Source: an uncultured Bacillaceae bacterium
Lineage (GTDB): Bacteria > Bacillota > Bacilli > Bacillales > Caldibacillaceae
Assembly (NCBI GenBank): GCA_937983015.1
Contig: CALKAK010000019.1
Coordinates: forward strand, 1-14,046
DNA: 14,046 bases
Direction of reading: 5' to 3'
The notes below the pieces were generated by a model. It made no database searches. It saw only the letters and a list, made by a program, of their open reading frames with translations, and was not told the origin of the DNA. Of this stretch, positions 1 through 6,808 are shown one piece after another. The first letter of the stretch is position 1; each line of letters starts with the position of its first letter. The position numbers and the translations under genes were made by a program.

Positions 1-536
1 TTTTACCATGAGAAGTCACTTAAAATACTCACCAACACCATTTGACAAAGAACCTTCTTGCCAAACAAGATTTGGAGTTTGCCGAGCACTGTTTAGAACA
101 AATGGAACAGGAAAAGGTGGTCCTGGAAGAACGATTGGCAAAAATGGAGGAGGAAGAACGAACGATCACGCTTCAGGAAGCAGTAGATTTCGTTGAACGA
201 TTAACCTTGCCCACTTCCGTAATCATCGAGGAACTGCTGGAACTTCTTCCTGAACAAAGTCATTTAACATACTATTCTTTTTCATCCGGTGCCGTCGATA
301 TTGAGGTGGAATTCGAATCATTAAATCGTGTTGCGGAATACGTGGCCAATTTGGATCACTCCGAACTTTTTAACGATGTGAAATTAGATGTCATTTCCAC
401 CCAACAACTGGAAGAAATGGAATCTCGTGAAGGGGATAATTCCGTTATCTTTTCGATCCTGCCCCGGTATTCTGTTGACTTTTCTTTGCAAGTGAACATG
501 AGGGAACTAGCGGTAAGGGGTGACGGCGATGAATAA
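1..536 (+). pseudogene. PilN-like pilus assembly protein, 5'-partial and frameshifted
   Basis: This is the remnant of a PilN-like inner-membrane protein of a type IV pilus or transformation-pseudopilus assembly complex (PilM-PilN-PilO). From position 42 an open frame encodes a coiled coil rich in Glu and Lys, then a small alpha/beta domain ending in a strand-like PRYSVDFSLQVN, as in PilN C-termini. The N-terminal INLLP segment and membrane helix expected of PilN are absent. The frame has a TAA at 21-23, and the only start near is a TTG at 42 with no ribosome binding site. Reading frame 1 instead gives FYHEKSLKILTNTI up to base 42. One extra T in the TTT run at 41-43 would join this smoothly to LTKNLLAKQD, so I infer a 1-base deletion frameshift (or a sequencing error). 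The gene continues to the left of the window. Its stop overlaps the start of the pilO-like gene. Identity rests on fold-like features and context, not close similarity. Confidence 0.6.
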
Positions 537-1257
537 CCTGCTAGAAGATAAGAAGAATCTAGTTCTTTTGGGAATCATTTTGTTCTTATTACTTGCCTTA
601 CTCTATTTTTACTGGGTAAAACCGGTCAAAGATGAGGTGGCAGCTTCCAAACAGGAAGTCGAACGATTAGAGCAAACGATCGATCAATTGACCGCTGAAA
701 TTGCGGCAGAGGAAAAGAAAACAGAAGTGGATGGAGATTCCTATCAACTCATTAAAAAACTGCCCCTGAGCCGCCAAGTAGATGAATTTCTGTTATCGTT
801 ACTAGAAATCGAAATCGTTTCGCAAAGTCAAATCGAATCGATTGCTTTCAATAATTATGAAGGGGAACTTTCCGATTAAGATCGGATCGATGGCGGAGAA
901 AGTGAAAGTGAAGTAGCGGAGCAAGAGGAAACTGCTGATGAAGAGGTTCATCTTGATAAGGCTTCTGAAGACGATACGGCGGATCTGGAAGAACCGGGTA
1001 ACCCCCCCCCGGTTTCCGATGTGGCCGATCGATTACCGGAAAATGTTCGGTTAATCACTTTACAACTGGATGTCATCTCACCGAATTTCGAACGGTCCCA
1101 GAAATTTTTAAAGGAACTGGAAAAACTCGAACGCCTGGTACGTGTTGATTCTCTTTCATTTTCGAAGCCTGGTGAGATGGAACTCTTGGAAGCTGATGAA
1201 ACAGACATACCGATCAATATGAGTGTCACGTTAACGACATTTTATTATAGACAATAG
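529..1257 (+). pseudogene. PilO-like pilus assembly protein interrupted by an in-frame TAA
   Basis: This looks like PilO, the inner-membrane partner of PilN that aligns the pilus machine. The preferred start is ATG 529, seven bases after AAGGGGTG (515-522); a GTG at 520 is the alternative. Residues about 10-29 form one membrane helix (LVLLGIILFLLLALLYFYW) and the next 45 a coiled coil. A TAA at 877-879 then stops translation at residue 116. The same frame continues without another stop to the TAG at 1255-1257: an acidic Glu/Asp-rich linker (about 880-1020), then a PilO-like C-terminal domain with SQKFLKELEKLERLVRV. Removing one nonsense codon restores a protein of 242 residues, about the size of a PilO. 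I infer a recent nonsense mutation. No in-frame start with a ribosome binding site follows the stop; the GTG at 1021 has none. Readthrough or a sequencing error cannot be excluded. Confidence 0.65.
1002..1010 (+). repeat. Run of nine C in the pilO-like gene
   Basis: Nine consecutive C lie in the low-complexity linker of the pilO-like gene, encoding Pro-Pro-Pro. With nine C the downstream frame agrees with the upstream frame, so the length seen is the in-frame one. Such a tract is prone to slippage in replication and in sequencing. Confidence 0.9.
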
Positions 1258-1268
1258 AGGGAACAGAT

Positions 1269-2033
1269 ATGCTTGATTGGATCTGGACTGGTTTTATCTT
1301 TGTTCTTGGTTTATTATTCGGTTCGTTTTTTAATGTTGTAGGCTTGCGCATTCCGAAAAACATGTCCATTGTTTTTCCCAATTCCCACTGCGATCATTGC
1401 CAGCGGGAACTTTCCTGGTTTGAAAATATACCCGTTCTTTCCTGGTTGTTCTTAAGGGGACGGTGCCGTACGTGTGATGATCGGATTTCCTCTCTTTATC
1501 CCGTGATGGAGCTAGCCACAGGTCTTTTATTTGCCTTTACCTATTATAAACATGGTTTAGGGCCCAATTTATTAATCGGACTTTTGTTCGTGTCTCTGCT
1601 GGTGATCATTACGGTATCGGATCTTGCCTATATGATCATTCCCGACCCCGTTTTGCTTGTTTTTCTGATCATTTTCGTGGTATTGCGGGTTTTCTTCCCG
1701 TTGCAACCATGGTGGGATCCCCTGGTCGCCGCAGTGCTCGGTTTTGCTATTTTATACCTGCTTGCGATCATCTCGAAAGGCGGTATGGGCGGTGGTGATA
1801 TTAAATTATTCTTTGTCCTCGGCATCATATTAGGAACAAAAGCTACATTGATGACCTTATTTTTAGCATCGTTCTTCGGTTCATTATTCGGTCTTGTAAA
1901 AATTATTCGCAAAAAACATAAACGAAAACAACCGATCCCTTTTGGGCCGTTTATCAGTATGGGTGCGATCATCAGTTACTTCTACACCGATGTCATCATC
2001 CAGTGGTATTTCGGGCGGTTTATATTCTTTTAA
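1269..2033 (+). CDS. comC: Prepilin peptidase / N-methyltransferase ComC (PilD, type IV leader peptidase)
   Basis: This polytopic membrane protein (254 aa; B. subtilis ComC is about 248) cleaves the leader of type IV prepilins and competence pseudopilins on the cytoplasmic side and methylates the new N-terminus. The N-terminal part carries the cysteine motif CDHC (C41, C44) and CRTC (C66, C69), usually tied to methyltransferase function. The two aspartates of the aspartyl-protease site are present: D118 in TVSDLAYMIIPD and D177 in GGGDIKL. Several strongly hydrophobic segments span the protein. ATG 1269 follows AGAGGG (1256-1261). It starts 11 bases after the pilO-like gene, so it ended the same operon, and a terminator follows. 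The gene is intact although its pilN and pilO neighbours are broken, which fits a wider role in processing ComG pseudopilins elsewhere in the genome. Confidence 0.95.
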   Translation: MLDWIWTGFIFVLGLLFGSFFNVVGLRIPKNMSIVFPNSHCDHCQRELSWFENIPVLSWLFLRGRCRTCDDRISSLYPVMELATGLLFAFTYYKHGLGPNLLIGLLFVSLLVIITVSDLAYMIIPDPVLLVFLIIFVVLRVFFPLQPWWDPLVAAVLGFAILYLLAIISKGGMGGGDIKLFFVLGIILGTKATLMTLFLASFFGSLFGLVKIIRKKHKRKQPIPFGPFISMGAIISYFYTDVIIQWYFGRFIFF

Positions 2034-2087
2034 TTGGTAGGCGTAATTCGTGAAGAATTTTGCCGAAAAGCCCCGAAACCTTTCGCT

Positions 2088-2116
2088 ACAAGACGACAAA
2101 AGTCTTGTTTTTTTTT
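2088..2116 (+). terminator. Intrinsic terminator after comC
   Basis: A 7-bp perfect stem (ACAAGAC 2088-2094 with GTCTTGT 2102-2108) with a 7-base loop runs straight into nine T (2108-2116). The stem is not GC-rich, but stem plus T-run and position 55 bases after comC fit a rho-independent terminator. Confidence 0.65.
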
Positions 2117-2164
2117 GGACAAAATATGATAGGATAAAACAAAACCGGCAAAGGGGTGGGGAAT

Positions 2165-3124
2165 TTGGACAGGCAGTCCCGGCCATCGGGGAAAATCACG
2201 ATCAAAATAAATAGTGAACAAGAGGATATCAGGAAGCGCATTAAAGTATACGACTGGCAAGACGCCCGGAAAGAGTTATCTGCGACAAAAAATTACCAGA
2301 AAGAAAGAAATCGAGTGTTTCCCTGGAAAAAACCCGCTTATATCAAGCTTAATCATAAAAAACGCCCTTTGCGCTCACGGAAGCGTTCGTTCTCAGTACT
2401 GAAAAATAGTAGAAAAGAACCGTTATCAGGCTGGATTATGGCCATCATTTCTGCGATTATCGTCGGGGTATTGATCGGACTTTTATTATTAAATGTTATG
2501 GTGAAGGATGGTAAAGAACAGGAGGTAAGCGGTGAAGTTACTGCTCCGGTTACGACCACACCGGAAAAAGGAGAACAGGTGCTATTACCGGAGACCGAAT
2601 TTGTTTTTCTCCAACAAGGAGTCTACGAAAATGAGAAGAGTTTTAAGGAGCTGATCGATCAGAGCAAGCTCCCTTTAACATATGTTCAGGTGGATGGTAG
2701 GTATCATGTTTTGGCCGGTGTGGCGCCTTCCCTGGACGAGGCGAAGGCCATACGGGAGTCGATGTATTATCGGGAAATGTTTCCGAAGGCATTGACGACC
2801 AATGAGAAAGTATTGAACTCGATCACCGCAAATGAAAAGCAGTTTCTTGAACGGAGTCTGCCGTTTTATCAGTCCATGCTGCAAATTTGTACAAAAATTT
2901 TTTTAGAAAGGGATCCTAAGGCCGAGGAATTCGCTGGGCTCGCGAATGATTACCAGGAACTTACTAAGTTCGTTTTGGAAACGACGCAATTACAGGAGTT
3001 ACAAACTTCTTTGCAAAATGCCTATCAAGCCCTGAAAAAATACATGGAATCGAAAAGCGATGACGACTGGTTCCTCATCCAGAAGCATTTGCTCCAGTTC
3101 GCTACGGACTTTTATCGTCTATAA
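2165..3124 (+). CDS. spoIIB: SpoIIB-like SPOR-domain sporulation protein
   Basis: SpoIIB is an early sporulation membrane protein that acts at the asymmetric septum and speeds septal peptidoglycan thinning and engulfment. The product (319 aa from TTG 2165; B. subtilis is about 332) has a basic cytoplasmic N-terminus rich in Lys and Arg, one membrane helix at about residues 90-112 (GWIMAIISAIIVGVLIGLLL), then an extracytoplasmic SPOR-like domain at about 145-202 (VFLQQGVYENEKSF, then YHVLAGVAPSLDEAKAI) and a helical tail. The TTG is chosen because AAAGGGG (2150-2156) lies eight bases before it; the GTG at 2156 would sit inside that site. The sequence is weakly conserved among Bacilli, so identity leans on topology, the SPOR domain and the position between comC and maf, as in B. 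subtilis. I found no convincing sigma-A promoter in 2117-2164. Confidence 0.82.
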   Translation: MDRQSRPSGKITIKINSEQEDIRKRIKVYDWQDARKELSATKNYQKERNRVFPWKKPAYIKLNHKKRPLRSRKRSFSVLKNSRKEPLSGWIMAIISAIIVGVLIGLLLLNVMVKDGKEQEVSGEVTAPVTTTPEKGEQVLLPETEFVFLQQGVYENEKSFKELIDQSKLPLTYVQVDGRYHVLAGVAPSLDEAKAIRESMYYREMFPKALTTNEKVLNSITANEKQFLERSLPFYQSMLQICTKIFLERDPKAEEFAGLANDYQELTKFVLETTQLQELQTSLQNAYQALKKYMESKSDDDWFLIQKHLLQFATDFYRL

Positions 3125-3241
3125 TCGGTTTTACTTGAAAACTTGATGATTTCACCCTGTTCATCGTATGAATAGCTTGTAATTTTACGATTTTCTAGGG
3201 GAGATGTTATCTTTTGTCATCGAAATATCATTTTCCTGTCG

Positions 3242-3270
3242 TTGAGTGGTTGCTTTCCTTTTGTTAGGAT
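3242..3270 (+). promoter_or_regulatory. Candidate sigma-A promoter for maf-radC
   Basis: TTGAGT (3242-3247) and TAGGAT (3265-3270) are separated by exactly 17 bases and lie about 40 bases before the maf start. Each box matches consensus at four of six positions. The rest of the 187-base spoIIB-maf gap shows no clear gene. Confidence 0.5.
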
Positions 3271-3311
3271 AAAAATACGTATCTCCCCCTGATACGAAAG
3301 AGGTGAATGAA

Positions 3312-3881
3312 TTGACCCGACTGATTCTTGCTTCTGCCTCTCCACGCAGAAAAGAATTGCTGGCCCGGATCGCTCCTACCTTTGACTGCATTCCCGCTGA
3401 AATTAATGAGGACGTTGATCCAGCCCTTGATCCCCGGGATGTGGCTAGAGAGTTGGCACTGCGGAAAGCGAGAGCAGTAAGCGAAAAAGATCAAACTGCT
3501 GTTGTCATCGGTGCAGATACGATTGTTGTTTTAGAAGGAAAAATTTTTGGTAAACCGAAAGATCATGAAGAAGCTTTTCTTATGTTGCGACAATTATCGG
3601 GGAGAACTCATTCGGTTTATACCGGTGTGGCCGTCGTTTATGGAGATCACCAGGAGGTGTTCGTTGAGGAAACGAAGGTGACGTTTTGGGCCTTATCGGA
3701 TGGGGATATCGATCATTACATCTCGACGGGGGAACCCTTTGACAAAGCAGGAGCTTATGGCATCCAGGGATTTGGCTCTACGTTGGTCAGAAGCATTGAA
3801 GGTGATTTCTTTAACGTCGTCGGCTTACCGATTTCACGATTGTACAGAACGTTGAAAAAAATGGGCTTGCTCTTTTCATGA
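3312..3881 (+). CDS. maf: Maf family nucleoside triphosphate pyrophosphatase
   Basis: Maf proteins hydrolyse non-canonical or modified nucleoside triphosphates such as dTTP/UTP or methylated bases to monophosphates and affect septum formation and arrest of division. All family landmarks are present: the N-terminal LASASPRRKELL at residues 6-17, GADTIVV near residue 69, GKPKDHEEA, and STGEPFDKAGAYGIQG. Length is 189 aa, the same as B. subtilis Maf. TTG 3312 is chosen because AAAGAGGTG (3297-3305) precedes it by six bases and because it gives the canonical MTRLILAS N-terminus; the GTG at 3303 falls in the ribosome binding site. The stop lies 41 bases before radC, so the two are probably cotranscribed from the promoter at 3242-3270. 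Confidence 0.95.
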   Translation: MTRLILASASPRRKELLARIAPTFDCIPAEINEDVDPALDPRDVARELALRKARAVSEKDQTAVVIGADTIVVLEGKIFGKPKDHEEAFLMLRQLSGRTHSVYTGVAVVYGDHQEVFVEETKVTFWALSDGDIDHYISTGEPFDKAGAYGIQGFGSTLVRSIEGDFFNVVGLPISRLYRTLKKMGLLFS

Positions 3882-3922
3882 TACGCTCTCCATCCGGCAA
3901 AACGGGAAAGGGAGGTCGTACC

Positions 3923-4468
3923 ATGAGCAAACAGATCATGGTCCGGGATTATCCGAAAGAGGAATTACCTCGGGAACGGTTCATCCGTTATGGACCGGAA
4001 AGCCTTTCTAATACGGATTTACTCGCTATTTTGATACGGACCGGGACGAAAAATGAATCCGTCTTGCAGCTTGCAGAAAGGGTGATCACTGAATTTGGCG
4101 GACTGCGTGCATTGAAAGAAGCGACCCTGGAAGAGTTAACGAAAATAAACGGCATCGGGCAAACGAAAGCCGTCCAGATTTTAGCAGCGATTGAACTGGG
4201 AAGACGGATCATGAGTCTCGCGTATACGGATCGGTATGTCATCCGAACCCCGCAAGATGGGGCGGATTATGTGATGGATGAAATGCGTTTTTTAAAACAG
4301 GAGCATTTTGTCTGTTTATATCTGGACACGAAAAATCAGGTGATCCATAAACAGACAGTCTTCATCGGCAGTTTGAATACCTCGATTGTCCATCCGCGCG
4401 AAGTATTCCGTGAAGCGATTCGCCGCTCGGCCGCCTCGATTATCTGCCTCCACAATCACCCATCCGGT
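3923..4468 (+). CDS. radC: radC, 5' exon (RadC / UPF0758 JAMM-domain protein)
   Basis: This is the first exon (182 codons) of a RadC-family protein. It has an N-terminal helical region with a helix-hairpin-helix-like INGIGQTKAVQILAAIELGRR, then the JAMM/MPN fold up to HNHPSG, which supplies zinc ligands H177 and H179. The function of RadC is unsettled; it is named for a repair phenotype that was not upheld in E. coli, and the fold is that of JAMM metalloproteases and related enzymes. ATG 3923 is chosen because GGGAGGT precedes it; an upstream ATG at 3878 overlaps the maf stop but has no such site. The exon ends at GGT 4466-4468, where a group II intron begins. Unspliced RNA would add VRLHGARS and stop at 4493-4495, lacking the third metal ligand. 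Joined to 6424-6564 the product is 228 aa, close to the usual 230. Confidence 0.93.
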
Positions 4469-4732
4469 GTGCGCCTGCACGGTGCGCGATCATAGCGATT
4501 CGCCAAGAATCTGGAATTCCTTGCTATATTCCATGGTCAGCATCTCACCTTGCGGGGAAACCCAATAGAGGGACAAAAGCATGATGCGAAAAGGGAAATA
4601 GCGATGAAGCTATCTAGTTGCTATTTCCTCGACCAAGTGATGTACGGTAAAGGCTGGATTGCCTGAATCCTAGACGGTTGAGCGTTGGGTGCGCCACTAC
4701 CTACGATAGCTAACAGGTGGTGAGGACAAAAT

Positions 4733-4757
4733 GGGGACACCGCACCGGAGTGTGCCC
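4733..4757 (+). other. EBS1 hairpin of the group II intron (exon recognition)
   Basis: GGGGACAC (4733-4740) pairs with GTGTGCCC (4750-4757) with one G/G mismatch, leaving the loop CGCACCGGA. ACCGGA at 4744-4749 is fully complementary to the six exon bases before the 5' splice site, as expected for EBS1-IBS1. The C at 4743 could also pair with G6424, the first base of the second exon, if a delta-delta' contact is used. Confidence 0.75.
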
Positions 4758-4958
4758 ATGGCAAGGTTTGTCCTTCAGCCCCGGTTTGCGGGGAAACCGT
4801 CGAAAGGGATACCTAACCATCACGTTTCTATGATCGCGCATAATGCAGGGATTGCCTAAGTGCAAGGTTTTTTGCATAAGGCAACGGAGTCCTCGTAGTA
4901 CCGATCCGATCGGGAAGGGGGACAGGTTGATGACGGCCAAACGAAAGGAGTCATGAAC

Positions 4959-6293
4959 ATGGCGCAAGATCCATTTCGTCAACTGGCCGTGATCGGGGAT
5001 GCTGTTGAGCGAGGAAAATTGGTTCAAGATTGTTACCGTCTGTTTTATAAAGAGGCATTATGGATAGAAGCGTTTAAAAATATAACGGGAAAGGCCCCGG
5101 ATGAATATGATCTTCAATTGATCTCAAGACTCATCATTTGCTTCCGTAACGGTGCGTTCCGTTTTGGTAAAAGTCACCAAAGAAAAAACAAAGAATACTC
5201 GATAGAGGATCAGCTCGTTGTGGAAATGATCCTGTTCATCCTTACGAATGTTTTTGCACCGCTATTTCTCGAATTACAAGTGAATCGACCACTTCCCGAA
5301 GTCCTGAATACTGTGAAAACCAAATTCCCGCATATGACCTGGTGTATGAAAGGAATCGTAAAAAATTGGTCGCTGGAATCCTCACGAACTAGATTGATGA
5401 AAACTTTTGCGGAAAAATTTGCAGATCGGCGGTTTTTACTTTTACTGAACGGTTTGCTAAAAAGTGGTTTATTCACTAAAAAAGAGGGAAATTTATTCTA
5501 TAGAAAGGAACAGTTCAGGCGACTACGAAGTCTCTTTTTTAATATCTATTTTCATGATTGTGATCATATATTCCGGATTTTACAGAACGGTAAGAATAAG
5601 GTAATTTGTCTTGGTGACCATACAATGGAATTCATAGAGAAAATCCTTTCATTAACCGATGGAAAAGAATTGGTCTACATCCGCTATGGTCGGGAATTTA
5701 TAATCGGCTTACAAGGAAAAAAAGCGGATGCGAAAGCATTCAAGGAAGTGTTAGAAAATTGGCTTTTGTATCAGTTTCATCTTGGAAATTCGCAACTCGA
5801 CCTCTGTCTAACAGATCTAAAACGCCCAGTACTCTTTTCCGGTTATGCCATTCGTCACTATCCTATGACGAAGAGTTCCGGGGAAAAAATCATCCGGTTA
5901 GAAATTCCGAAACAATCTTTAGTAGATTTTGCCCGCAAAAAAGGTTACGGGGTCCTCGACTGTTTTCAAGCTAAAGAACGCGGGATGCTCATTCATAGAA
6001 GCGAGCGCGAGATTATAGACATTTATAACCGGGAACTACTTGCTTTTGCGAGATATTATCGATATGCTGATAATTTTCACGCGATCACACCGCTTTACTA
6101 TCTGGCGAAAAAAAGCATGCTCAAAACGCTCGCGCAAAAACGCAGCATATCCATAAAAAAGCTCATCCGCAAATCGATGGTTGTCCGTGACCAGACCCTT
6201 TACTTACAACAGATGAATCGAGAAGGACACCCGGAATTATTCCCGTTTGTATCGCTTGCGTCTTTAAAAAAATTGAAAAAGAATTTTAGCTAG
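4959..6293 (+). CDS. Intron-encoded maturase with degenerate, probably inactive reverse transcriptase domain
   Basis: This is the intron protein, 444 aa from ATG 4959 (AAAGGAG at 4944-4950 is eight bases away; the ATG at 4953 is too close). The frame is intact and aligns by eye along a group II RT. The usual RPLGIP is gone (KEYSIEDQL near 78-86). In motif A the EGDIKGCFD-type block is KGIVKNWSL (about 131-139), losing both aspartates. The GTPQG block before LFFNIYFHDCD reads RKEQF. The YADD box is YGRE (about 243-246, in YIRYGREFIIG). Non-catalytic parts persist, including LFSGY, and domain X is well kept (ARYYRYADNFH, YLAKKSMLKTLAQKRSISIKKLIRKS, about 364-406). The C-terminus is short with no HNH endonuclease. 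I infer an RNA-binding splicing factor unable to copy RNA. The ADN in domain X is the normal motif there, not an RT active site. Translation is inside the intron RNA (domain IV). Confidence 0.88.
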   Translation: MAQDPFRQLAVIGDAVERGKLVQDCYRLFYKEALWIEAFKNITGKAPDEYDLQLISRLIICFRNGAFRFGKSHQRKNKEYSIEDQLVVEMILFILTNVFAPLFLELQVNRPLPEVLNTVKTKFPHMTWCMKGIVKNWSLESSRTRLMKTFAEKFADRRFLLLLNGLLKSGLFTKKEGNLFYRKEQFRRLRSLFFNIYFHDCDHIFRILQNGKNKVICLGDHTMEFIEKILSLTDGKELVYIRYGREFIIGLQGKKADAKAFKEVLENWLLYQFHLGNSQLDLCLTDLKRPVLFSGYAIRHYPMTKSSGEKIIRLEIPKQSLVDFARKKGYGVLDCFQAKERGMLIHRSEREIIDIYNRELLAFARYYRYADNFHAITPLYYLAKKSMLKTLAQKRSISIKKLIRKSMVVRDQTLYLQQMNREGHPELFPFVSLASLKKLKKNFS

Positions 6294-6365
6294 AACATTG
6301 ACACGTTGTTTTCAGTTGGTGAAAATAATAACGGTAGCCTCGCTCAAGATTCATCATCAACCGGC

Positions 6366-6399
6366 GAGCCGTATACGGTGAAAGCCGTACGTACGGTTC
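6366..6399 (+). ncRNA. Group II intron domain V (catalytic hairpin)
   Basis: A 34-nt hairpin: GAGCCGUA (6366-6373) pairs with UACGGUUC (6392-6399), U6374 faces a G after a two-base AC bulge on the 3' side, and ACGGU/GCCGU is capped by a GAAA tetraloop. The AGC catalytic triad and the bulge are intact, so the ribozyme core looks functional. Confidence 0.95.
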
Positions 6400-6402
6400 T
6401 GA

Positions 6403-6423
6403 GGGGGGATTTTCCTACCCAAC
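6403..6423 (+). ncRNA. Group II intron domain VI with branch-point A6417
   Basis: GGG (6403-6405) pairs with CCC (6418-6420); G6406-A6409 pairs with U6413-U6416 (one G-U pair); the loop is UUU. A6417 is the single unpaired base in the stem, seven bases from the end of the intron counting the A, the expected place of the branch adenosine. Confidence 0.85.
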
Positions 6424-6564
6424 GATCCGACACCTAGTAGAGAGGATATCGAGGTAACCAGGCGGCTTGTAGAATGCGGAAAGATTGTCGGGATCGATGT
6501 CCTCGACCATATCATCATCGGCGAAAAAAGATTCATTAGTTTACGGGAAAAAGGCTATATTTAA
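6424..6564 (+). CDS. radC: radC, 3' exon
   Basis: The second exon (46 codons plus TAA) begins DPTPSREDIEVTRRL and ends EKGYI, the normal RadC C-terminus. It supplies the third JAMM zinc ligand, D190 of the spliced protein (HxH then seven residues, SxxD). It has no start codon or ribosome binding site of its own and is in frame with the first exon once the intron is removed (phase 0 junction). The coding sequence shows no decay, which argues that spliced RadC is still made. Confidence 0.93.
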   Translation, partial: DPTPSREDIEVTRRLVECGKIVGIDVLDHIIIGEKRFISLREKGYI

Positions 6565-6652
6565 TAATAAAATGGGTTTTTCTCCCCGTGGTCATTTTTT
6601 TACAGTATTCATCCAGTCAAGACGAACTCTATTTTTTTTCTTTTCTTTGCGT

Positions 6653-6658
6653 TATAAT
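6653..6658 (+). promoter_or_regulatory. Candidate -10 box of an mreB promoter
   Basis: A perfect TATAAT lies about 150 bases before mreB in the 244-base radC-mreB gap. The matching -35 region (around 6630-6635) is AT-rich but does not resemble TTGACA. The rest of the gap is T-rich with no gene seen. Confidence 0.35.
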
Positions 6659-6808
6659 TGTAACTATGAGTTCCTTTTCGTTATCGTTTAAGAAAACGAA
6701 GCGTTTTGCCGGCTTTTAAATCATTTTTTTGCAAAGCGTAAATGGAAGAGCAAACGAAGAGACCAACTTTGAAAGTATAGATCAAGTATCAGAAAGGGAG
6801 ATACGTTC

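Larger units (their letters stand above)
4469..6423 (+). mobile_element. Group II intron in radC
   Basis: A 1955-nt group II intron. The 5' end reads GTGCGCC, the group II consensus start, and the 3' end reads CTACCCAAC. Removing it joins HNHPSG to DPTPSRED and restores RadC perfectly, which fixes both boundaries to the base. Seen in the RNA: a hairpin at 4733-4757 presenting ACCGGA (EBS1), the exact complement of the last six exon bases TCCGGT (IBS1, 4463-4468); possible EBS2 GGTGA (4719-4723) for TCACC (4456-4460); domain V at 6366-6399; domain VI with bulged A6417. The stretch 4469-4958 holds ribozyme domains I-III and the start of IV and has no gene; 6294-6365 is the end of domain IV. The domain V sequence and 5' end suggest a bacterial IIB-like type, but I cannot assign the class. 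Its one protein is an apparently RT-inactive maturase. The direction matches radC, as splicing requires. Confidence 0.95.

Noticed and set aside
3198..3288. Inverted repeat GGGGAGAT (3198-3205) / ATCTCCCC (3281-3288) flanking the maf promoter
   Set aside because: The arms are 75 bases apart and short, and the right arm simply contains a pyrimidine run. No known regulator site is recognised.
3878..3922. Upstream ATG start for radC overlapping the maf stop
   Set aside because: It has no ribosome binding site, and the added residues (IRSPSGKTGKGGRT) are unlike RadC N-termini, whereas ATG 3923 has GGGAGGT before it.
4710..5027. Minus-strand open frame of 105 codons across the 5' part of the intron
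   Set aside because: It overlaps structured ribozyme RNA and the start of the maturase, has no similarity I recognise, and is likely chance.
6063..6083. RYADNFH in the intron protein resembling the RT active-site YADD
   Set aside because: It lies in maturase domain X, where ADN is the normal motif, and follows rather than precedes the LFSGY block. The true active-site position reads YGRE.
6566..6600. Possible terminator between radC and mreB (AAAATGGG then CATTTTTTT)
   Set aside because: Only the outer A/T pairs and about one G-C pair form; the inner bases do not pair, so it is not a convincing terminator.
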